DNA of 64,000 bases from Cyprinodon diabolis (Eukaryota; Chordata; Actinopteri; Cyprinodontiformes; Cyprinodontidae), in the NCBI GenBank assembly GCA_030533445.1, contig CM060080.1, positions 9,642,217-9,706,216 of the forward strand. The letters are read 5' to 3'. Position numbers and translations under genes: made by a program. The notes under the pieces were generated by a model that saw only the letters and a program-made list of their open reading frames with translations, was not told where the DNA came from and searched no databases. Below, in pieces: positions 1 to 12,285 of the stretch. Position 1 is the first letter of the stretch. Each line of letters opens with the position of its first letter.

Positions 1-94
1 TATTAACATTGCACTACATGTTATACCTTAAACTATGCTGGTTTGTAATCTATTAATAAAGTTGAACTCACCTATCTGACTGTTTTGTTGACAT

Positions 95-275
95 TCCCTT
101 TAGCGCAGCTCCATCTAATTGATGCATAAAGTAACCCCCAGCCTGTACTGTAGCCTCTATTGTATGCGCCTTATAATGCGGCGCGCCTTATACAGTATAT
201 GGACAAAGTTTTAAAATAGGTCATTCATTGAAGTTGCGCCTTATAATAATATATAATAATAAGGTAATTCTTAAC
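95..275. repeat. Interspersed repeat of the 'GCGCCTTATAATGCGG' type
   Basis: Contains two GCGCCTTATAAT modules and the linking text ACAAAGTTTTAAAATAGGTCATTCATTGAAG. This is a dispersed vertebrate repeat pattern I recognise from fish genomes, probably a short DNA-transposon derivative. The ends are not defined. No gene is visible in 1-95. Confidence 0.5.
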
Positions 276-1762
276 TCCTGTGGTGTTGGTAAATAACCTG
301 TATTTTAGGGGAATCCCATAAAGATCTTAAAATAAAACCTGGACAAGCACCAAATGTATAAAAGGAAAAACTCTCCTGTCAAAGGCAACAAAACTTTATA
401 TTAATGATAGAAAATCCCCCCAAAAAACATATTAAAGCTAAAAAAAAAAAGTGTCCTCAAGAGGGTTAGTGCCAAATAGCAGGCTTGTTTAGTAAAACTG
501 CTTTTCTTATGATAAAAACTTCACATACGAAGGTCGACAATAAGAACATACTCTGTATAATGGGCCAAAGTAAACCCTTAACAGCCAAGGTCCTTCTTAA
601 ATCTGTGACATATCAGAAATTGACTTAATCTCTATCCAGCATCAGAGTTGATTTATTGGTAAGGAGTTCTTTATGTCAGTCTTCCTTATGACTGTGCTGA
701 AAGCCTTAAAGCCTCCCTACAAAAAATAAAAACTGAAAAGAAAACCAATGCTGTTGAGTCTAACAATAAAAATGAGGTTCCAGGTCAAACAAATACCTTA
801 GAAATGCCGTTTGACGGAGAGTCTATAGAGACGGCAAATTAATTCTGCTCCTTACCACGAGTGGTTGCTGAGACAACAAGGGCCCCAGAGCCAGTGGTGG
901 GGCCCAACATATCAGAATATGGAGGACACCCAAGGGAAAAGCCGGTCCAGAGAGCGGGGGACTCTCACGGACAGTGGAGACATTTTCCCACAATCAAATA
1001 CAAACAGAGCAGCTCAGAGCAATGAAAAGGGGAAAGGAGATGGAGGGAGGGAGGTTAGGTGGAAGATCTGATAGTTACGAGAGCACATCTGAAAGAATGC
1101 AAGATTACATTGCATTTTGAAAGATCGGAATATACTAAAGGATTTTTAGTAATACAAGGATGGACACAACATTCTTCCCAGCATGTTTAACCTGTAAGCC
1201 ACCCTAAGTTTCAAAAGCCCTGAGGGCTCCATAGGCCTCCACTAGATTATTTTGCCAAATCCACAGAGTTCACTGGTAAATGGCCTCAATTAAGGTAATC
1301 TGTGTTGTGATAAGTCCTATGAAACAAGTACCATCTGTTGAAAATTAAACAGGGTGTCGGATCACAGACGACATCTGGACAATTAACGTGGAAGAGTTAG
1401 AGCCAATCGAGAGGCGGAAATTGAGCAGAAAAACAAACAACCAAAAAAATAATAATCCAGCCTCTCAACGACAGTTGGGTGAAAGAAAAAAAAAAACCTG
1501 ACAAGCTCAACTATTGCTCACTTAATAAAAGATTTGAAGGCTCATGTTAGACATATTTTTTTTTTTGTCTTTTGAGATTAAGACATCAAAAAATCCCCTG
1601 GAGTTGACCATCCAGTGGATGCTGTCATTTTGCCACTTCAAAATCCTGTTAGTCATTTCACACTGGTCATGTGAAGTGGAAGGTATTTCATGCAAACTCT
1701 AGTTTCTTCCTGCCAGACAGATAGTCAAAAATTCTGCTTGACATCCATTAGCTTAAAACTGT
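276..1762. other. Non-coding stretch, nothing recognised
   Basis: AT-rich with several A-runs. The short open frame at 865-1071 has no recognisable domain and no splice context. Confidence 0.6.
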
Positions 1763-2342
1763 CTGAATCTGTTAGTTCAATCTCTAACATTCTGCTTTTT
1801 ACTCATAGTAGCTTCATCTCATCTGTTACCGTTTGGCTGAGACTCCATCCTGGAGAGAAATATCAACACCTTTGTTTATAGATGTTGGAGGTTGGCCTGT
1901 TTTTCAGTGTAGTCCTGTTTCTCTGACTGTGACTAACTGGATGTGCTCTCTTCATCCTCTGACATGGGAGCTGGCTCGGAGCTCGTCTGCCTGGCTCTGT
2001 GTTTCCTGGATGGGGCTGCCTTTTACAGCTGCTTCTTGTATCTCTGCTTCTCTCTCCTTGAACCCCAGTCGGCCTCGGCAGATGGCCGCTCACACTGAGC
2101 CTGGTTCTGCTGGAGGTTTCTTCCTGTTAAAAGGGAGTTTTTCCTCTCCACTGTCGCTACAAGCATGCTTAGTGTGAGGGATTGCCTTCAAGTCAACGAG
2201 TCGATGCAATCAACTGGTTTACCTTAGATAGAAAACGCTGAATCAATTTGACTGCATGATCTGGTGAACTGTAAAGTGCCTTGAGATTACATGTGTTGTG
2301 AATTGGCGCTATATAAATAAACCGAATTGAAATTGAATTGAA
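1763..2342 (+). repeat. Dispersed repeat family A, copy 1
   Basis: One of six copies of a roughly 600-bp element in this window. Diagnostic modules: AGTAGCTTCATCT, GGATGTGCTCTCTTCATCC, GAGCCTGGTTCTGCTGGAGG, AAAAGGGAGTTTTTCCTC, GCGCTATATAAATAAA, then an ATTGAA-type repeated tail. The tail suggests retroposition (SINE/LINE 3' type), but the class is not proven. Open frames inside it are not genes. Confidence 0.8.
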
Positions 2343-3339
2343 AAGTAGTCTCTGTATTTTACTTATAGCTTACAGTAAGGATATGTACTTTTTGGAGTCC
2401 CATACCAAATACCAACAAGCAGGAGGTCATGTAGAATAACTCAGGTTTCATCAGGGGTTCTCAGCTGTCATATTTTTAGTCTACTAGTGAAAACAGGAAT
2501 TCAAACAAAATAAAATAAATGGCCTTAAAGTGGAATACAGTGTTTTAAAAAATATATTTATCATTGTTACAGATTTAAGCATAACTTATAGAGTACATTC
2601 GTACATAAACACAGGAACAAATTGAAGAGGGGCTGAATTAAGATATTGAATTGACTTCTGCAACCCTGATATCCTTCTGAAGAAGTTTTTTGCTTCAGCA
2701 ACTGGTAAACAACAACTTTCAACTAGAGATCTAAAGACTACATCTTCGTGAAAATGAAGCAGGCAAGCCTCTGTTTGGAGAGGGTCTGCAAAAGTTTTCA
2801 AACTTCCTTTTATAGAAGCAGCCCCCAGTGCTAGAGATCATGGCCATTATAAATAAGAAGCTGGAATGCAGAGGAGGGGGGGGCGGTGGAAAATAAACAT
2901 CCATGCTGCTCCGTTATCTGCACCCAGCTGAGCACTGAGCAGCTTAGAGGCCAGTCCCCACAGATGATGTCACACTGGCGCGGTCTCACTGTGCGAGAGG
3001 GGGATCTTATGAGGCTACAGTTAACTTGTTCATTCATGAATGCCTTTATTTATTAAACTGCAATAAATGACCTTAAATAAATACAACTTTACAGGAATAC
3101 CTTCACAAAGGCAAGTAGTGTTTTCCAAATAAAATCATACCAGAAATATATCTGAAGCATTTTTGCATCGAGTAATATCAGGAGAAGCATTGGTGTAGTA
3201 TATCCAGGCGCCACTTTTCACAATAAATTTAGCAGCAAAGTAAATTTAAGATGTAAAGGTGAGTGGAAACCTGCAGTCAAGAGAATGAGGTTGGGGTTGA
3301 TGCATTGGAGGTTTTATAAATGATCCCATATGTGCTCCA
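2343..3339. other. Non-coding stretch, nothing recognised
   Basis: No gene, splice signal set or known repeat could be recognised. There is a short G-run near 2875-2884. Confidence 0.55.
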
Positions 3340-3850
3340 GATCCCAAGTGAAAGAGCTGCTTTGTGTTCGGTGATGTAGCACGCGGCCGGGTCCCTCGTG
3401 GACTCCCCTTCCACTTCCCTCCTCTAACAAAACCCTTTCTCGGTAGCTCAGGGTAACACTAGACATGGGGCACAAACATGGCGTTTGGGTGCCCGAATCT
3501 AAGCCCGCCTTCCTGCTGCCTGTTTTGATGGGAGCTAATTACCTGTGACTACTTGGAGCCCGAAACAACCGGCACATTGATGTTTGATGGGAGAAGAGGG
3601 ACAGAGGGTTAAGACGACTGACCAAAGAGGGGGAGATGGCTGTCACAGCGCAAAGAAATATTAGGACGTTCTCAACCTCTATTACCCTCTGAGCTAAATA
3701 GCTTCCATTCATGGAGAAGTAATTGTCAGAGCCAATCTAACTTGCCCACCTGGTCCCAAGACTCTGCTGTGATTCACAGACTAATCATCCAACAATCACA
3801 GCAACCTCAAAGTACCTTCATTTTATATGGGAGGTATTTATAGCAGGGGT
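3340..3850. other. Repeat-free, more complex non-coding block
   Basis: Higher G+C and more complex than its surroundings, without repeat motifs or a coding frame. It could be a conserved non-coding element or an unannotated regulatory region; this is only inference from composition. Confidence 0.2.
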
Positions 3851-5967
3851 GGAAATATGCACATTCAATTGAGTAGTCAGGGCAGCAAACTAATGTTTCC
3901 AAAAACACCACAGCGGCTCAGAAAAGCCTAACAGGGTTTTTCTTTCATATTCAAGAAAAAAAAAACTTATTTAATTCACATAAACAATTTCTGCTTCTCA
4001 TTTTTACATCAGCAGCTTGTGGTACAGTAGAAATTAAATGAATGCTAGATTATACACTGAAATAGGCGAGAGCGCAGAAGTTGTGTCCTTTCCTTCAGTT
4101 TCCCTTGAGACAATATGATTTTATAAATAGAAGAAAAAGACCAGGTCCAAGTTTCCTTTCTCAATCCATCTAAAATCAAATTATATATATATATTTTTTT
4201 TATTTAGATATTAGCTGTTTTAATGTATTCAGAGATAGAGATTTTCAAGTAACCAAGACGTTTTTATAGCAATTAATGAAAAGTTCTCCATTCTTAAAGG
4301 TCCTTCCTTTAGAAACATGATTTTATGACCATTTAATCTACTGGACCAAAGCAGTGCATGTATTGTGCAACTTTTCCATTATAATAGGGAGGAAATAAAA
4401 GAATAAACATGGTCAAGACTTTCAGATAGTATGGAAAAGTACTGATGTAAGAACATCTGTCCGCTCAGAGAACCAATTCTTAGAAGAGAAAAGATACTGA
4501 AGTATTGTACTTTACATTATCCTTTGGGAACAACTGGCCCATTCTTATTGTGAAGATGTTTACAAGTGAATGAGAAAATAATCTGTACATGATCAGCTTA
4601 AACTCCTACATTTGCTGACAATCCTATTATGACTATTTATCATAATTATCCCGAAAATGTTCCTGCTGCAGGTCATTTAACCACATAACTGCTTGTGGGC
4701 GTCTTGACGAGATGGTTTAGATTTTGTAAAGTAATGTCTTCTAAAGGTATTATAAGTAATAATAATAATAATACATTTTATTTGTATTGCACTTTACATT
4801 TCAACAAAATCTCAAAGTGCTACAAAATTCATAGTTAAAACAAAACCGTACAATAAAAACAGCATACATAGTTAAAACGAGACATTACAATAAAATAACA
4901 TACGTAGTAAAAACAAAACAGTAAAATAATGATAAAACCACACAGTAAGTAAAAGATCACTTTCTTATAGTAGACTGAAGACAGTAATAAACCGAAGTAG
5001 AAGAATGATGGAATGCTAACAGCTTAGGTCAAAGAGAGACCTGCAAAGGCTGATTTTAAATGTTTAAATGAGACGAAGCTGAAAATAGTGTGGATATTAA
5101 AACACATCATTGAAGCCAAAGATGTTCCAAGCTGTTACAATCAGACCAAGGAAATGCAAGTTCAGCAGAGAAACTAAAAATGTACCAAATTGCTCTTTAC
5201 CATTAGTATGACAGTATAGCCCATGTGTACAAACTGTTATAGTTTGATTATATTCTAACACCTTTAAGGATTCCTTCATCGTATGAAACTCACTCTGATA
5301 TGACATCTTTTTTTCCCCAGATAAAGGAATCATCTGTGAAAAATTCACAGAACATTAATAAAGACCTCTTTTATATGCCTTGTTGCTAACAATAAATTCT
5401 TCTTGTAATTTTTAGTACCAATATTTATGATCATTCAGTAAGTTTCAAATGCTAAATTAAAGTAAGTATAAGTATATAATTAAAGTATACCACTCAATTC
5501 ATTCATTATGCAAAGCAGAGTCCTGGCTCAATTTAAGATCTACAGAACAAAAAGATGAGAGACAGGTAGGATTAAGATTGTATTGCAGAACTTCACACTC
5601 GAGTGAACCTAATGTTGTTCTGATGCCAAGGGTCTCTGGCACACCAGGAGCATTCCTGTTATGCTCCATTGGAGGTTCTGTACACTGGAAGAACAGCCAA
5701 ACTACTGTATGGAAGAAACGGACCAGATCCTGCAGGAGCCACCCTCCATTACACTGCTGATTGTCCCATTATACTCTCAATTATACTCAAATTTTAATCC
5801 TCCAAAAGAAAACATGGGGCTATATAAGTAAATTAAACCTCTGGAAAACTTTGACAATCATTTTAAAAGTAACTTTTTCCTTTTAGATTTCAGATTAAAA
5901 CTTTTATAGTCCTTAAACAGCCAATTAAAAACAAGTTAATCTCACCTTTTATACAATCGACACACTT
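3851..5967. other. Non-coding stretch with a low-copy-type repeat at 4757-5040
   Basis: At 4757-5040 a (TAA)n run is followed by TTTTATTTGTATTGCACTTTACATTT and CTCAAAGTGCTACA, the pattern of a common fish SINE/LINE tail on the minus strand, then A-rich near-repeats of AACAAAAC/ACAATAAAA. The rest holds no recognised gene. Confidence 0.45.
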
Positions 5968-6294
5968 TCCTGGACGGGCCGCGTTTTATAGCAGCTTTTT
6001 CTATCTCTGTTTCTGTCTCCTTGAACCCCATTCGGCCTCGAAAGATGGCCGCTCACACTGAGCCCGGTTCTGCTGGAGGTTTCTTCCTGTTCAAAGGGAG
6101 TTTTTCCTCTCCACTGTCACAACATTCATGCTTAGTGTGAGGGATTGCCTTTGAGTCAATGAGTCGATGCAATCAACTGGTTTTCCTTAGATAGAAAACT
6201 TTGAATCAATCTGACTGGATGAACCGGCTGAACTGAAATGTGTTTTGAGATGATGTGTTGTGAATTGGCACTATAGAAATAAACTGAATTGAAG
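5968..6294 (+). repeat. Dispersed repeat family A, copy 2 (5'-truncated)
   Basis: Shares CCTGGACGGG, CTCACACTGAGCC, GGTTCTGCTGGAGGTTTC and the AAATAAACTGAATTGAA end with copy 1, but begins part-way in. 5' truncation is typical of reverse-transcribed repeats. Confidence 0.8.
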
Positions 6295-8382
6295 GTAGGA
6301 ATATTTGAATGATTACTATAATGGTATTTTCATCATATTTTAAATGCTTATTAATTTGATGTTAACGGAACATTCCAGCACAAATAAACAGCTAAAAACA
6401 TAATATTGCTCTTAATTTAGCAACCATTACAGGTGAGAAAACCAATTAAGGAATAGAGACAATTATAATTCTGTGACTTATTACAATCCAAGTCTGAATT
6501 CAGTTTTAGTCCCTTCCGATGTCTCTTTAAGGGGTATTATAAAAAGGTGTTAACATTTTATTATTGACACTTAACTTTAAAGCACTGCAATGAAACTGAA
6601 AAATGCAATTTTCATATTATCTCAGTAACTCTATCCACAAAAACAAGTGTTAAAACCTCAACTTGATAGTGTTTCTATGTTTTGCAATTTCTGAGAAAAT
6701 ATAATATAGAAATGAGATATTTCAAAGTCCTACTGCCCACCAATCACGGTAACCAGATTCTATCTACATTTTTAAACATAAAATAAGTAGTAAGATTTTA
6801 AGAGCTGATACTTTCTTAACTCCTTATTCAAAATAACTTATTTAACATGTAAGTACAACCACAAGGGGAGGAGGTGGGACAGGGACAACCCTTTGTCTGG
6901 TTTTGTCTTAAACCATCACAGCTAATTACTCCCAGACGACTTTTTGTGCTCAGGATCTCAGCAAAGATGCAGCGATCCAGTATGCAACCACAGAAAGAGA
7001 TGCAGAGACTAACTCAAAGCCTGATATAACTGCTGTGGTCACTCACTGTGGGTTTGACGATGTTTGCTACATGCATTATAGGGTCGTAGTAAGTCCAAAC
7101 AAGAATAGGTTTACTTTAGGCACGGAAGAAGTAGATCACCTAAAAGTGATACATTCAAACTGGTGCTTTAACCAGCAGGTGATAGTTGGTCATTTTTGAT
7201 TTTTGTGTTGCATTATTGATTTTGATGCACAGGCAGTAGGACCTGGTTATACCGAAGGTTTATCTCATTGACCACTTAATACCTACAAAGGATTATTAAT
7301 ACAGTAAACTTTAGTCGATCATGTTATAGGGAGACATTTCTGTCTGTAAGCTGAATTTTATCCTGTTCCTTTATAAGAAAAACACATTTCTAGAGCTTGC
7401 CATCATTTTTAGACAAGTTTTGCATTGACTGCATGGATAAGTCAGCCTTTTACTTTAGATACCGCTTTGACCTATACATCGGAAATAGATTTAGACAATG
7501 TTTACAAATGACGTTATATTTTACATACCAGATGTACCTTCAGAAGAAATACTGGTCCACAAAGACCCAGAAGAGTTGAGTGATATGGCCTCTGTTCTGG
7601 AAAAACAGCACATGACTTTTACCTTTGTTACTCAAAGTTCAGAATAACCTGTCAATCCGAACCTCAGGCACTCTAAGACCCGACTAAAGCTCTGCTCTTC
7701 GCTCCTGGTAACAAAGCCCTCCCTCCTGTTTATGGCATGGTGGTTTGGGCTTTGTAAACATCAGAACTCTTGTGTGGTACCTCCCAGCCACACCGTGCTG
7801 ATCAAGGCTCCCACTCATCCTTCCTCCAACAGAAACACACTCACACACATAAGCAGAAGCATTTCACCCTCTGCTCAGTCAGCAAGGCTGCAGCCAAAAG
7901 CAGAACACCTCAGTGCAGTGGCTCTGTTACTCTTGGATGTCAGACATATTTTCTTTCCCCAAGCCACCCCCCACTCTGAAAACACACAGGTAGCTGGTTA
8001 AAGATTCAGCTCTTTAGTCAAAACACTGGACCTAAAAATACTCTGCAGGATCACACTTTTCCAGCCAGACTGGGGAACAATCAGATATATTCCTGTTCTG
8101 TATGGGAAATCTAACATGCAGCTGAAACTGTAAAAAGCTTAAAGCGCATTAAAAGATCAGCCCTCTGCTCGGAGGGCTGCTGCCCGCTAAAGACCAGGGC
8201 TTTCAATAAATCCATCCATTGCTGATAGCCATTAGCACAGCCAAGTGGGGTTGAAGTAAGCAGCCTGTTGATGCCTCTTCTATGAGTTTCAAAAAATTGT
8301 GAAAAAAGAACTTGAGCTTTGCATGGAAAAATCCTGCAATCACTCCCTATCACTATAGGTCAGCATGATTAAAATGTCATAA
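6295..8382. other. Non-coding stretch, nothing recognised
   Basis: AT-rich. No gene or clear repeat seen; short open frames around 7397-8001 show no domain. Confidence 0.55.
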
Positions 8383-9190
8383 TCCATTTCAATCCTTAAA
8401 CCTATAATGCTCTTTTATAAATGTTTTTTCTGTAACGTTTACAGGATGCATGAGTTGCTTTTCTTCTTTTACATAAAATTTTAAATGTTTTCCATTTATT
8501 TGTATTGGACCCTTAAACCATGTAGTCACTGATATATTTATCCAAATTATCTTTGAAAACTTTTTCAGGGTCATTCAGTTGGATGGAGAGCATCGGTTTT
8601 CCTGTTTGCTATCAAATGGATTTAGGTCTGCACTTTGACAGGGCCATTCTAACCCATGAATAGGGCGCAATTGTAAGGTTATCATGCCGGAAGGCCAAAC
8701 ATCCACCCCAATCATAACTTTTTGCAGGAACTAGAAGTTTTCTTCCAGAATTTTTATATTTAGCTTCATCCATCTTCACACTAATTCCCATCATTCCACA
8801 GCATGATGAGGGTGCTGTTGTTTGTCACCATACAGATGGCTGTGCACAACCATAGAGATGATTGGAGCACTTTGTTTTTTTCTTTGGTTTAAAGATTTTT
8901 TAAACAAAACTTTATGTGTCTTTAAATAAAAAAAATGCTTTTTTTGTTGTCTCTCTACCATATGGGTCATATTTATGGACCGTAGAACTAATTATTATTG
9001 GGTCAACTAAGCCTTCCTCATGTTATATGGATGTCTGCAGCTCCTGTACAGTTACTCTGTGATAAAAGGCAGCCTTTTCATTAAAATTTACTTTACTTTG
9101 TGTGGGTCTGTTCCATAATGCTACATATAAAAATACAGTCTAAATTTTGTAGTTGCAATTTGGAAAAAGGTGAACACATATACTTCTGCA
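8383..9190. mobile_element. Degenerate Tc1/mariner-like transposon remnant
   Basis: Carries GGATTTAGGTCTG...GGGCCATTCTAACCCATGA, CATCCATCTTCACACTAATTCC and CACAGCATGATGAGGG...TTTGTCACCATACAG, the degraded antisense pattern of a common fish Tc1-like transposase (sense motif VKHGGGSIM.WG). It ends with TTTGTGTGGGTCTGTTCCATAA, the subterminal motif also seen near 28300. The GGATTTAGGTCTG part recurs at 61830. No intact frame remains. Confidence 0.45.
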
Positions 9191-10480
9191 AGGAATTGTA
9201 TTCCCAATTCATTGAAGAAGAATGTAATATATGCATGTTATATATGCATATATGTCATATATGCTCAGTGAAAGCTGCATGAGTGATCATTTTGTGCTTA
9301 GAATGGTGCTATACTTATAAAGCGTCCACAACCAGCCAAGAAGACCCATCGCCGCATTAGGACCAGATGTTCAGCCAGATTAACCAGCTCTCAGTGTCTC
9401 CCCAATCCTATAAACCAACAAGCTGCATGGGCCATAAAAGAGGAAGATGCCCTCGAGACTCGAGGCATTTGGTTCAGCTCTTATTCTCTTTTTCATATTT
9501 AAATAGCACTTAGTTTCAAGACAAGTATAACTAACAGGATTAGTAGTTGTTCTTTTTTTAAACATGTTATATTTAGACACTCAAACTCTTGTTTTATGCT
9601 AGAGAAGGTGATATCTGATGCACCAATGTTTAGATGGGAAACAGAACCTGAGAGTGAACTCTCATCCAGGAGAAAGGCAGACTGCTGGCAACAATAAGCA
9701 AAGGGATTTGTCACATCTACTATACCACTGGGATCATCTTGCAAATACATCTAAATATAAGCTTTAAAAAGTACAATTACATTTAATTATTCCACTTTTC
9801 AAGGGAAATAAAATCATTTTCTTTATATGTGAAAACATTCACTGTCACAAAAGACTAATATCAGTTAAACATAGATTTAAAGAATAGAATATCTCTTCTA
9901 ACTAATGTGAAAAGGACGTGGAGATCAGACCCATCACTGCATCTCATTTATTAGTAGGAAAAAAGTGTCTGTGTGAAGCAGAAATAGGATGACACAGCAG
10001 CTGATGGGAAACAGCGCCCTCTATTGACACCAGCTGGTGCTAACGTGTGTCCGATTAGCCTAGTGAACGCACGACACCGGTATAAATCGAGGTCAAATGG
10101 TTGAATTCACGTTTTTTTTTATCACATCTGCACATTAATAGGTCAAATATTTGAAAAAATACGTGAAGAAAATCCAAGAGGACGTAAAACTGTCATGCGC
10201 AGAATTGCATATAAATTAACCAATAAGACTGTAGCGTCCTATAAGGTATTATTTCATAACTGATAGACATGGGAGGATTATTATAGTTATTCAATACCAG
10301 TCTCTAAAATTATTGCATAAAACGTAAGGCTATATAAAGCTGGAAATCCAGTAGATTTTATTTAATATTTAATATGCGCCTCAGCCGGGAAGCAAAGATC
10401 CATCATATCTAATGTTAATAGAAACATTTGAAATGCACAGAAAAATGATCAAAAAAAAAAAACATAAAACCGTTTCAGAT
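9191..10480. other. Non-coding stretch, nothing recognised
   Basis: AT-rich. No gene or clear repeat recognised. Short ATG-TATA runs occur near 9220-9262. Confidence 0.5.
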
Positions 10481-10543
10481 ATCAGCAGCGTCAGACCTGC
10501 GGCGCAGCGCGCGCCGCCGCTGCTTGACAGATCAGCGACTCAC

Positions 10544-10800
10544 CTGCGAGGCTCTGCGCGAGGAAGCTGTCACCGCTCGGTAATAATAATCCTGGGGGGG
10601 GGGGGAAGGATGTTAGAGAGCAGGCAGGGGATGAGAACTGGGAGCGGAGAGCGGATCCCCCTGGTCTGATCGGTGGAGGCTGGTCATTCAGCTGAGGGTG
10701 TAGAGAGGAGAGACGGATCTGACAAGTCGGTGGAAACGGCAGCACCACGCCTCCCTCCTTAAAGCCACCGCGCTCCCGATGGCTGTCAGCATGTAGAGAT
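10544..10800 (-). other. Putative non-coding first exon of a leftward gene (DAAM2 candidate)
   Basis: Read on the minus strand, this GC-rich block ends in CTCGCAG|GTGAGT, a perfect splice donor (exon end at 10544), and has no convincing ORF in the exon. Upstream on the same strand (10800-10870) lie a GC box (CCCCGCC) and TTTATAAA. This looks like a first 5' UTR exon with its promoter. In mammals the gene transcribed divergently from KIF6 is DAAM2, so that is the best candidate. No DAAM2 coding exon is recognisable in 1-10500. The 5' limit is approximate. Confidence 0.35.
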
Positions 10801-10900
10801 GCCAGATCACCGGCCACCAGAGGCGGGGCCAGAACATTTTTATAAAGGTGGCCAGGCAGTAACCAATATAAACTGAGGGGGGGCTGAAAGCGGATAGGTG
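10800..10900 (-). promoter_or_regulatory. Putative leftward promoter (GC box, TATA-like)
   Basis: On the minus strand it contains TTTATAAA (near 10840), a CCCCGCC GC box (near 10820) and an ATTGG/CCAAT-type motif (near 10862), in that order toward the GC-rich exon candidate. The arrangement is only suggestive, because the GC box is downstream of the TATA-like box. Confidence 0.3.
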
Positions 10901-10967
10901 CCAGAACCTCAGGGTCAATCTACACTGTTCCAATAGGAAAATTAATGAGCACAACATCTATATTTTA

Positions 10968-11425
10968 CAGAAGAGGATTAGGGCCACTGGGAAAAAAAAA
11001 AAGTTAACTGACATTTACATTTTATTTCAGTTTAGTATGGGAAAAAAGTCAGAATTCTGACTTTTTCTCAGAATTCTGACTTTAATCTCAGAAATCTGAC
11101 TTTTTTCTCAGAATTCTGACTTTAATCTCAGAAATCTGACTTTTTTCTCAGAATTCTGACAGAATTTTGACAATAAAAAAGTCAGAATTCTGACTTTAAT
11201 CTCAGAAATCAGACTTTTTTCTCAGAATTATGACTTTAATCTCAGAATTCTGACTTTAATCTAAGAATTCTGACTTTTTTCTCAGAATTCTGACTGAATT
11301 TTGACAATAAAAAAAGTCAGAATTCTGAGAAAAAAGCCAGAATTATGACTTTTTTCTCATACTAAACTGAAATAAAATTTAAAATCAGTAAACTTTTTTT
11401 TTCCAGTGGCCCTAATCCTCTTCTG
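10968..11425. mobile_element. Palindromic (snapback) MITE with an EcoRI-site-rich core
   Basis: The ends read CAGAAGAGGATTAGGGCC and its exact reverse complement, flanked on both sides by TA (10966-10967 and 11426-11427). The matching arms continue through TTTATTTCAGTTTAGTATG to about 90 bases. The core is a tandem array of roughly 20-base units built on TCAGAATTCTGA followed by CTTTTTTC or CTTTAATC. This is the form of a non-autonomous DNA transposon using a TA target (Tc1/mariner style). Superfamily is not proven. Confidence 0.75.
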
Positions 11426-11929
11426 TAATACTTTCTAATTAAAGACAAACTATATCTTACTACAGCCTTTGCTAACAAATATACGCATATATTTAAACAT
11501 CCATGCTTTCTAGATAAAAGGCATAATGGATACAATTCTTTCAGGTTTAAGTTCTGGGGCAAACATCCCTTCCTTTGTCATTACTTACCTACTTTTATCA
11601 ACAACTTACCTACTTTTATTCTGCATGAAATTGATATTTACAGATATTAATATATACACAAATTGATTATTAAGTTTATATCAAAATAGTTATTTATCCA
11701 TGATTTCACTGAAGACTCCTTTGTGACTTTCAGAGACACGTCATTTTCTCTGTATCCCATATAACACAAAATCTATTTCTGAAAAGAGCGTGAATTATGT
11801 ACTTTTCATCTTTAGTATTAGTCACATTGTTTTTGTTGTCAAATAATAAATATATGAAAAATTTTAATGTTTTGAATATTCCACTTGAGAGTGTTACTGC
11901 TGCCACCGTCTGTATTAGAGGGAAATAAA
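11426..11929. other. Non-coding stretch, nothing recognised
   Basis: AT-rich, no gene or repeat recognised. Confidence 0.5.
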
Positions 11930-12015
11930 TGGTAGGGGGGGCCTCAGGGGTGTGCCAATGATTAGCTAAGGGTGGCCATGGCCCCCCCTGGCCCCCCATC
12001 TAGATCCACCCCTGA
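11930..12015. repeat. End fragment of a hAT-like repeat
   Basis: Contains GGTGTGCCAATGATTAGC, GGCCATGGCCCCCCCTGG and ends CTAGATCCACCCCTG, the reverse complement of a CAGGGGTGGATCTAG terminus typical of fish hAT-like elements. The other end was not found, so it is probably truncated. Confidence 0.4.
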
Positions 12016-12285
12016 TTTTTACACCATTAAACAAAAGCAATAAGACAAACACACACAAAAAAAAAATAAAATAAAATATTTGGCTTGGGCTCTTCACACC
12101 ACACTCCAGTTAGTTATAAGAAATATGTTAACTTTTCACATACTTTCCTTACTGCAAATTAGAAACCCACCTGCATGCTAGGTTAAATGTCAGAGGTCAG
12201 AGTATTTTGCCTCTGCGTCCACTGTTCTGCACCAGATAGGTTCAACTGTACATCCACTTGTGTGAAGATGTTCCTTTTGCAGAAA

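Noticed and set aside
1833..2177. A 114-codon open frame and its counterparts at 12397-12759, 17722-17970 and 58800-59054 with similar products
   Set aside because: They all lie in copies of dispersed repeat family A; the similarity is repeat identity, not a protein family.
1..10500. Search for a DAAM2 first coding exon on the minus strand
   Set aside because: No frame with the basic and CCFGG-type start of DAAM proteins seen; the gene assignment stays an inference from gene order.
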